A DNA stretch of 58,832 bases, taken from positions 1 through 58,832 of the forward strand of contig CAMHPA010000013.1 of NCBI GenBank assembly GCA_946186925.1, read 5' to 3'. Position 1 is the stretch's first letter, and each line of letters begins with the position of its first letter. Origin of the DNA: an uncultured Bacteroidota bacterium (GTDB lineage: Bacteria > Bacteroidota > Bacteroidia > Bacteroidales > SZUA-534). The translations under genes and the position numbers were made by a program. This document shows, one piece after another, positions 53,155 through 58,832 of the stretch. The notes under the pieces are model-generated. The model saw nothing but the letters and a program-made list of their open reading frames with translations. It made no database searches and was not told the origin of the DNA.

Positions 53155-54213
53155 ATGAAAACATATACTACAACAGCACAAACGTCCATTGACGAAGAGA
53201 TACAAATGTTGATTAAAATATTACTGAAAAAAGAAATCCTGTCTCATTCATCCGACAATCCTGACAATTTCGAAAAATCCGATAATGCTTTTACTCGTAA
53301 AGCACGTTATTTGCAGGCTATACGCAGATACCAGTCGGGCTCGGCGTGTGGCTCATTTGTCAAGAATGGGATTACCTACTTTCCTCCAAATCTTGCCCAA
53401 GATGGTTTTAAAACCGGGTGCAATTTTCTACGCACCGACATCTTTGATTACGCAAAATTTCGTGTAAAAAACAAAAAAAAGTATGAAACAATTAATGAAG
53501 AAAGACTATTCAATAATTTTCTGTCAAGTCAGCCTATGGCATTCAATCTATTTTATCCTCTTAGTAACATAATTAAGGAAAAAGATGGAAAAGAAATTTT
53601 AGCAAACATTGTCTCTAAGTTAATAACCACGCCCTTGGAGATTAAAAGCATTGAAGAAGTTGGCATTGAGTATATTCCCGAATACTACAAAGATTGTCTT
53701 AATGACAAGACGGCTATGGATGCCTGTTTTCGCTACATAACAACTGATAACAAGAAAGGTATTATTGCAATAGAAACCAAATATACAGATTCATTGGGCA
53801 CAAATGAAGCATCTGACCCATCAACAGCAATTACTACCGCAACTGAAAGGGATGGTGTTTTTCAGCTATTCACCAATGCCGCAAGAGAAGCAATTAGAAA
53901 AAAAGAAATAAAGATGTCTCAGGTGTACCGTAATTTTCTATTAACAGAGACAGTCAGATTACACGATAAACTCGAAGATTCTGTATCAGTTATTATTGCC
54001 CCAAAAGAAAACAAAAGCAATAAGACTGATGAAAAACAATTGTTAGATTCTTTGGTGGACAAATTTAAATACAAGTTTCAGATTCTTAATCTTGAAGAAT
54101 TTGTAGATGCAATTATTGAAGGATTTCCAAACCAAACTGTATTTAATGACTTCAAACGCAGATATTTGGATTTTCAAATCGCAGAATTTTTTTTTAACAA
54201 AAAAAACAGTTAA
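53155..54213 (+). CDS. PGN_0703-like putative restriction endonuclease (PD-(D/E)XK type)
   Basis: 352 residues from the ATG at 53155; a GTG 23 codons earlier is possible. The central FNNFLSSQPMAFNLFYPLSN matches the SSQ..cFNLF.pL hallmark of the PGN_0703 family. The D...IETKYTD core (AMDACFRYITTDNKKGIIAI, then ETKYTD) supplies the PD-(D/E)XK pattern with E-x-K. A C-terminal helical part with FKRRYLDF follows. Members are predicted nucleases found near restriction or conflict systems; none of the usual methyltransferase partners is present here. The gene is markedly AT-rich, suggesting transfer. Confidence 0.85.
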   Translation: MKTYTTTAQTSIDEEIQMLIKILLKKEILSHSSDNPDNFEKSDNAFTRKARYLQAIRRYQSGSACGSFVKNGITYFPPNLAQDGFKTGCNFLRTDIFDYAKFRVKNKKKYETINEERLFNNFLSSQPMAFNLFYPLSNIIKEKDGKEILANIVSKLITTPLEIKSIEEVGIEYIPEYYKDCLNDKTAMDACFRYITTDNKKGIIAIETKYTDSLGTNEASDPSTAITTATERDGVFQLFTNAAREAIRKKEIKMSQVYRNFLLTETVRLHDKLEDSVSVIIAPKENKSNKTDEKQLLDSLVDKFKYKFQILNLEEFVDAIIEGFPNQTVFNDFKRRYLDFQIAEFFFNKKNS

Positions 54214-54833
54214 GCATTAAATCCGTGCCCTTTTACTCGCTATTTTGCGTTGTGCGACTCAATCAAAAGTTAAAATCTTCAAATGATAAAAAAGAAATAA
54301 AAGATGACAAATAGATAGAAAATTACTATCCTGATTGGACAATAACAAAGGACTCAAAATATTTGAATTAGTGCGAAATTGGACAATTGGTAATCTTTTT
54401 GCCCCAAAAACAAAAGTCAATGAAGCCAATAAATTTTGCAACTTAATCCACAATGAATAGAGATAAGCGAGTTGGACACATTTTTCGAAAAGTTCAGGTG
54501 TGAAAGCCATTATACAACAATGGTATTATGCCAATATAAGTAGATAATTATGCAAATCGAATTATGTGATTCGCATAATGTAAAGCGCATAATACCTTTT
54601 AAAACGTGTAGCAGAAATCCGCAAAGGCGGCATTTCCCTTCGTGCTCAAGCACGATTGGGTGCCCTGATGTAGGGCGCCTTCATTGCTTTCCGTCGATTG
54701 AGACTATAATCGGTCAAGAAATCGTAATGCAAATGAGCTGTTAGCACGAAAAAAATCCGGTGACAAATTTGCCACCGGACCCATCAATCATTATTAAACT
54801 TTCAACTATGTCTTTCAGAGTGTCTTACATCGG
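54214..54833. other. Gene-poor AT-rich stretch with small hairpins
   Basis: 620 bp without a convincing gene. The first half (54240-54520) is very AT-rich; a minus-strand frame of 83 codons at 54259-54510 lacks support. At 54560-54680 small hairpins follow one another: ATTATG-TGATTCG-CATAAT (54561-54579), CCGC-AAAG-GCGG (54619-54630), CGTGC-TCAA-GCACG (54641-54654) and GGTGCCCT-GATGT-AGGGCGCC (54659-54679). A plus frame at 54593-54673 reads KRVAEIRKGGISLRAQARLG with no start codon, so it could be a gene remnant. The last part holds a terminator. Confidence 0.45.
54749..54779 (-). terminator. Intrinsic terminator after the 156-aa lipoprotein gene
   Basis: On the minus strand TCCGGTGGC pairs with GTCACCGGA (near perfect) around AAATTT, followed by seven T. 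Confidence 0.8.
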
Positions 54834-55304
54834 CTAATTGAGCAATGCAATCCTGAACCGCATTTCCTTCGGCTCGTCGGGCTCGAAATTGGCGTTGGCC
54901 TCGCTTTGCGGAATAAAGTCGGTAACGTAGATGGTTATGCCCTTGCGGTAAAATTCAAAGTCGATGGTGCGCTGCCACTCGTGAGTGCCGTCACTAATTG
55001 TGCGGGTGCAGGGTAGGGGAATCTGCAGGTCGTCGCCGTCGTACATATAGCAGCAGACAAGGCCGCGGCGGAAAACATCGCCGTCAAGTTCGCGGACTTT
55101 GATGTCGGCAAAGTAATAACCGCCCGAGCCGCTGTGGTTTGTTTGGTATGCCCAGTCGCGCTCTTTCACGGTGACTTTTTGTGTGGTCCATTCAACATCT
55201 TCGCGCGTTTCAGTGTTCCAATAATCATCGTCGCACGACGAAAAACCTGCCGCAATGGCAAGTAAAGTGAACATTGATAGAATTTTACGTTTCATTTTAT
55301 TCAT
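54834..55304 (-). CDS. Lipoprotein of unknown function (156 aa)
   Basis: The lipoprotein signal ends at AAGFSSC (Cys24); the Met three codons in is an alternative start. Small, Asp/Trp-rich beta-type domain with YWNTETREDVEWTTQKVTVK, YYFADIKVRELDGDVFRRGL and MRFRIALLN at the end. Such small DUF-type lipoproteins are common in this phylum, and no function is known. The upstream region (55353-55410) resembles those before the AAA+ gene and the 144-aa gene. Confidence 0.75.
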   Translation of the reverse strand: MNKMKRKILSMFTLLAIAAGFSSCDDDYWNTETREDVEWTTQKVTVKERDWAYQTNHSGSGGYYFADIKVRELDGDVFRRGLVCCYMYDGDDLQIPLPCTRTISDGTHEWQRTIDFEFYRKGITIYVTDFIPQSEANANFEPDEPKEMRFRIALLN

Positions 55305-55447
55305 TTTTTAGTTAGTACTACGGGGCGTTTGTCCCCTTTTTTCTGATATAATGATGCAATTTACGCGGAAAGGTTGCAGCTGGGGGCGATTTTTTTTGAA
55401 AAAAATATTTCTATCTTTCAAATCGTAAAATTCATAATCATATAACT

Positions 55448-56413
55448 ATGAAACACAATTCGATAGCCGCATTGGTGGCCGCGTTTGCGGTCTTTGCTTT
55501 CGTGCAAAGCGTTAAAGCCCAAAACTTTGAGGAATTTGTCAGACAGCAAAATGCAGAGTTTGAGGAGTTTGCAAAAGAACGTCAGCAGGGTATTGAGGCC
55601 TTGAAGGCCGAGTATGAGCAGACCGTTGAGGACTACAAACGGGCAATGAACCGTATGTACGACTCCGAAATTTCATCTATCGATTTGATGAAATCTGACG
55701 ACAATATTGAGGTGAAAACCAAGGCGAAAGCCCCGAAATCAACCGTTAGTTCAAGCGAGCTTTCAAAAAATGCGAAAGAGGCCAAGGAGGCGATTGACAA
55801 CGCTTCGTCGGACGAGATTTTGAAGAAACTCACCGGCGCGAACATTGATGAGGCCAATGCCCAGCAGGTGAAAGAGGCTACCAACAAGCTGTCGATTGTG
55901 ATAAGCGATGTCATCAATCAAACCGAGCCGGCCAAGGCTGAACCGATGCCGGAACAAAAGGCAAAGCCGGAGCAGGAACAGAAACCGGAGCCGAAAAAAG
56001 AGGTTGAGGCCCAATCGGGCAACAGCAACATCCCGAGCGGCAAACCTTGCACCTACAGCCGCATATCGTCGCCGTTTGGCGAGCGCATCCATCCGGTTTA
56101 CGGGCGCAAGAGTTTTCACAAAGGAGTTGACCTTGCGGCGCCCAACGGCACACCCATCTACGCCACTGCCGACGGCATTGTGGCCTTTGCGGGCGTGTGC
56201 AACGGCTACGGCAATTTCATAAAACTCAATCATCAGAACGGCTACAAAACAGGTTACGCCCATATGTCGCGGATGGTTGTCAGCTCCGGCGCCAAAGTCA
56301 GAAAAGGCGACCTCATCGGCTACGTGGGCTCAACCGGAACATCGACCGGCAACCACCTGCACTACGAGGTTTATTACAACGACCAGCTCACCGACCCGGC
56401 AAAAACGCTGTAG
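55448..56413 (+). CDS. M23-family (LytM/peptidoglycan endopeptidase-like) metallopeptidase
   Basis: 321 residues with signal peptide MKHNSIAALVAAFAVFAFVQ. A long coiled-coil/charged region (about 25-195, e.g. EYEQTVEDYKRAMNRMYDSE and Glu/Lys/Pro repeats) precedes the catalytic domain. Zinc ligands are in SFHKGVDLAAPNG (H223, D227) and GNHLHYEVYY (the second His of HLH, about 304); the GTPIYATADGIVAFAGVCNG strand is typical. Such enzymes cut peptide cross-bridges in peptidoglycan and act in division, envelope growth or regulation (some are degenerate NlpD-like activators; here the ligands look intact). Monocistronic, divergent from the lipoprotein gene. Confidence 0.92.
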   Translation: MKHNSIAALVAAFAVFAFVQSVKAQNFEEFVRQQNAEFEEFAKERQQGIEALKAEYEQTVEDYKRAMNRMYDSEISSIDLMKSDDNIEVKTKAKAPKSTVSSSELSKNAKEAKEAIDNASSDEILKKLTGANIDEANAQQVKEATNKLSIVISDVINQTEPAKAEPMPEQKAKPEQEQKPEPKKEVEAQSGNSNIPSGKPCTYSRISSPFGERIHPVYGRKSFHKGVDLAAPNGTPIYATADGIVAFAGVCNGYGNFIKLNHQNGYKTGYAHMSRMVVSSGAKVRKGDLIGYVGSTGTSTGNHLHYEVYYNDQLTDPAKTL

Positions 56414-56469
56414 ATGAATACGATTTACACGTTGCACAATGCACCAATCTACAAGTAGGTTGGTTAACT

Positions 56470-57633
56470 CTAAATCTGGTTCTTTTTCCCCTCGTAGAGC
56501 GAGAATTTGCGGAACGAGCATTCGAGCGCGCCGTTGTAGAGTTTGATTTTGCGCTCGGGGCGAAGTCCGATGAACTTCATACACTCGGGGTTGCTGCCGA
56601 TAAGCCACGCCTCGTAGCCGCCGAAATCAACCTTCAGCTTGTCGCCGATTTTCTGGTAGAAGATGCGCAGGTCGTTGGGTTGAAGGCGCTCGCCGTAGGG
56701 CGGGTTGGTGACAATGGTGCCACCGGGTGTTTTCGGGCGCAGGTCGAAGAAGTTGTGCATACTCACGCTCACCTTCTTGCTCAGGAAGGCCGCCTTGATG
56801 TTCATCTCGGCCGCCTTAACCGCTCCCGGGGCAATGTCGCTGCCGCTGATGGTGTGGGTGAAGGGCGGAGTGTCAATCGTCTCCTCGGCGACGTCGGCAA
56901 AAAGGTCGGCATCAAAATCGGCCCATTTCTCAAAGGCGAACTCCTTGCGGTAGGTGCCCGGAGCAATGCCGTAGGCTATCATTGCGGCCTCAATGAGCAG
57001 AGTGCCCGAGCCGCACATCGGGTCGAGGAAGTCGGTTTGGCCGTTCCAGCCGGAGAGCATAATCATTCCGGCGGCCAGCACCTCGTTGATTGGCGCCTTG
57101 ACGCTCGCCTGGCGGTAGCCGCGCTTGAAGAGCGGTTCGCCCGAGCTGTTGAGCAAAACGGTGACGTGCTTTTCGGCAATGTGAATCTCGATGCGGAGGT
57201 CGGGGTTCTCGGTGTCAACGTTGGGTCGCTTGCCGGTGCGGCGGCGGAACTGGTCGGCAATGGCGTCTTTGGCTTTGAGCGACGCGTACTGCGAGTGGGT
57301 GAAAACCGACGAGTGGGTTGTGGCCGATATGGCGAAAGTCTGGCTGGTAGTCAGATACTCGTCCCAGTCGATGCGGCCAATCTCTTTATAATAGGTGTCC
57401 TCGTCTTTGGCGTCGAACTCGGTGATGGGCTTCAGCACACAGAGGGCGGTGCGGAGCCGGTAGTTGGCGCGGTACATCATCGCCTTGTCGCCGCTGAACG
57501 ATACGGCGCGGTTCAGCACTTTCACGTTTTCGGCACCAATCTGCCGCAGCTCTTCGGCCAGAATCTCCTCAAGTCCGGCAAAAGTTTTGGCCACCATCTG
57601 ATAGCTCCCGGTTTCTGTTTTTTTTGCAGTCAT
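56470..57633 (-). CDS. THUMP-domain class I rRNA methyltransferase (RlmL-type)
   Basis: 387 residues from the ATG at 57633; the frame is open nine codons further to a TTG. A THUMP domain covers about 5-155, followed by the Rossmann-like methyltransferase with FLDPMCGSGTLLIEAAMIAY (motif I), GSDIAPGAVKAAEMNIKAAF and the catalytic NPPYGER in IVTNPPYGERLQ (about 300). The enzyme should methylate a guanine in 23S rRNA as RlmL does; the C-terminal RlmK half of the fused enzyme is absent, as usual for this group. No SD, no clear -7 seen. Confidence 0.94.
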   Translation of the reverse strand: MTAKKTETGSYQMVAKTFAGLEEILAEELRQIGAENVKVLNRAVSFSGDKAMMYRANYRLRTALCVLKPITEFDAKDEDTYYKEIGRIDWDEYLTTSQTFAISATTHSSVFTHSQYASLKAKDAIADQFRRRTGKRPNVDTENPDLRIEIHIAEKHVTVLLNSSGEPLFKRGYRQASVKAPINEVLAAGMIMLSGWNGQTDFLDPMCGSGTLLIEAAMIAYGIAPGTYRKEFAFEKWADFDADLFADVAEETIDTPPFTHTISGSDIAPGAVKAAEMNIKAAFLSKKVSVSMHNFFDLRPKTPGGTIVTNPPYGERLQPNDLRIFYQKIGDKLKVDFGGYEAWLIGSNPECMKFIGLRPERKIKLYNGALECSFRKFSLYEGKKNQI

Positions 57634-58203
57634 TGCTGATTCGTTTTTTTTGGGGTGCAAAACAAATCAACCGCGGCATACTTTGCAACTTTTTTCGACC
57701 TCGCAAACACGGTTTTCTCCTTGTAAAAATTGTTGACGTTTGCGTATAGTGCAATAAACTGTTTTTCAACATTGTTTTGAAAGGCCTAATCAATAGTGTC
57801 CGCCGCAGCGCGGAATATTATATCGCAAAAGCAGAAATTTTATTCCGTCTTTTTTTAACATTGCGGTAGGATTAATGCTATGAAGGAAATTTTCGAACAA
57901 ATTATCTTTCTTATATCGGCACTGAAACGCAGCAAAGCCGGTAAAAGGCATATCAGCTACAAGAAAGTCATCTTAATCAGCAATGCCTGCCAGCCTGCTT
58001 GCACTGATTATGTCCAGCCTCATTTGTTTATCCCGATAGAAAAAAAATCTATTCCAAACAAAATGCCCGACAAAGCGGAGCAGAAATCTGATTCCGGGTA
58101 TCCCACTTCTTTCTGATTACAAGCCGGTGCTGTAACGTGTCTGCCAATTGCGGCATCAGCCAGAATTTGTAATTATTCCTAATTGTTATATTTAATTTTA
58201 TTT
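57634..58203. other. Long intergenic region
   Basis: 570 bp. An open frame of 78 codons at 57880-58116 (+) begins MKEIFEQIIFLISALKRSKA and ends in a polar, low-complexity tail. It has no signal, domain or ribosome site of note, so it is listed only as a possibility. The rest shows no gene. Confidence 0.3.
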
Positions 58204-58710
58204 ATGAGAAAAATCACTTTTTCCATTTTGGTATTTGTGGCTCTGTGCTCAACAGCGAGGGCTCAAGACGAAAAATTCAAAGCTCTGTTTATGTACAACT
58301 TCACCAAGTACATAGAGTGGCCGCAGGCTAAGCAGTCGGGCGATTTTGTGATTGGTGTTATTGGCAACTCGGCCATTGTTGACGAGTTGAACGTGATAGC
58401 ACAGAAAAAAAATGTTGGTGCACAGGCCATCAAAGTTAGGCAAGTTAGCTCAACCGAGGATTTGACCAAGATGCACATTGTTTACGTTACCGAGGACAAA
58501 TCGGGCGAGGCGTCTGGCATAGCCGGAAAAATCAAGGGCAGGGGTGTAGTGCTCATCACTGACAAGCCTGGATTCGCACAATCCACTTCTGGAATAAACT
58601 ACATCAAGAAGGACGGCAAGCCGAATTTTGAGGTCAGCAGCAAGCACCTTGCCGAGGAGGGTGTCAAGGTGTCGTCGCAGCTGATGGCGCTGGGAACGGC
58701 AGTTGATTGA
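58204..58710 (+). CDS. YfiR/DUF4154 family exported protein
   Basis: 168 residues from the ATG at 58204, with signal peptide MRKITFSILVFVALCSTARA. The family opening EKFKALFMYNFTKYIEWPQ is clear, with IGVIGNSAIVDELNVIAQKK, IKVRQVSSTEDLTKMHIVYV and VVLITDKPGFAQSTSGINYI following, and the last segment YIKKDGKPNFEVSSKHLAEE typical. In Pseudomonas YfiR is a periplasmic repressor of a diguanylate cyclase; in Bacteroidota the role is not known. A second exported gene starts 36 bp downstream. Confidence 0.92.
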   Translation: MRKITFSILVFVALCSTARAQDEKFKALFMYNFTKYIEWPQAKQSGDFVIGVIGNSAIVDELNVIAQKKNVGAQAIKVRQVSSTEDLTKMHIVYVTEDKSGEASGIAGKIKGRGVVLITDKPGFAQSTSGINYIKKDGKPNFEVSSKHLAEEGVKVSSQLMALGTAVD

Positions 58711-58746
58711 AACACCAATAGACAACAATTAAACACCAATAAGAGT

Positions 58747-58832
58747 ATGAAAATGAGAAGAATGTTACTCTGTGCGACAATGCTTGCGGCAATGACCTGC
58801 CAGCTGTTCGCACAAACCAAAGACGTGTCGTC
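58747..58832 (+). CDS. Start of an exported protein gene (cut by window edge)
   Basis: The ATG at 58747 opens a frame with a signal peptide (MRRMLLCATMLAAMTCQLFA, then QTKDVSS). YfiR-like genes in this phylum are often followed by a TonB-dependent receptor or a sensor histidine kinase, so either is possible, but the visible 28 codons do not allow a call. Confidence 0.6.
   Translation, partial: MKMRRMLLCATMLAAMTCQLFAQTKDVS

Noticed and set aside
54259..54510. 83-codon minus-strand frame
   Set aside because: No ribosome site, domain or context; very AT-rich stretch where such frames occur by chance.
56197..57639. 480-codon open frame on the plus strand
   Set aside because: It lies opposite the well-supported THUMP methyltransferase gene and has no recognisable motifs; high GC bias on the other strand leaves long shadow frames.
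57880..58116. 78-codon plus-strand frame
   Set aside because: Mostly polar low-complexity tail; no support beyond an ATG, so only mentioned in the intergenic entry.
1..58832. tRNA, rRNA or transposase genes
   Set aside because: No such gene was recognised by reading both strands; a covariance-model scan would be needed to exclude tRNAs firmly.

Overview
The window looks like a chromosomal segment from a member of the Bacteroidota, probably a Bacteroidales-type gut or host-associated lineage. The evidence is of several kinds. There is a giant type IX secretion (T9SS) substrate with a gliding-type C-terminal sorting domain followed by a PorP/SprF protein. Many genes start with lipoprotein or Sec signals. 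Typical family members are present (DUF4296, TIGR02757/DUF2400, YfiR/DUF4154, YhcG nuclease, PGN_0703-type nuclease). Several genes carry the Bacteroidota -7 promoter box TAnnTTTG a few bases upstream, and most lack a Shine-Dalgarno. I saw no rRNA, tRNA, CRISPR array or transposase.

Layout. 1-2.9 kb: a possible defence or conflict patch on the minus strand, with a membrane-anchored protein ending in a DarT-like ADP-ribosyltransferase domain (cut by the window edge), a 120-bp imperfect palindrome, and a YhcG/DUF1016 nuclease. 3.1-10.8 kb: minus-strand lipoproteins and amino-acid genes, namely a patB/malY plus trans-sulfuration enzyme operon, yggS, proA and proB. 10.8-16.3 kb: a 1560-residue secreted protein of unknown function between prmA and proB, in a tightly packed apparent operon. 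16.6-23 kb: a GH43-like lipoprotein, a wHTH-AAA+ ATPase, a WYL regulator and an alpha-oxoamine synthase. 23-26.4 kb: yidC, pth and rplY (housekeeping).

26.5-31.5 kb: a tandem array of four paralogous exported proteins of unknown function. 31.7-34.9 kb: a TIGR02757 protein, trmN6, an array of 32-bp-period repeats, and manC. 35.2-48.4 kb: a TPR-SpoIIE phosphatase, the 3057-residue T9SS substrate, PorP/SprF and a DUF4296 lipoprotein, i.e. a surface-secretion module. 48.5-51.7 kb: ruvB, a predicted outer-membrane protein and a second WYL regulator. 52.0-54.8 kb: an AT-rich accessory patch with three small unknown genes, a PGN_0703-like putative restriction endonuclease, and a gene-poor stretch of small hairpins. 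54.8-58.8 kb: a lipoprotein, an M23 peptidase, a THUMP methyltransferase, a YfiR-like protein, and the start of another exported protein.

Most strand changes are marked by recognisable intrinsic terminators. Intergenic spaces carry dispersed word-like repeats (AACTTATAACTTAAAACTT, TCCTAATTCCTAA, ACTGATTTACACAGATT) and short palindromes. The strongest candidates for something under-described are the long membrane-anchored DarT-like protein at the left edge, the four-gene paralogous array, the 1560-aa protein embedded with prmA-proBA, and the 32-bp-period array after trmN6. All functional statements come from reading motifs by eye; no database search was run.
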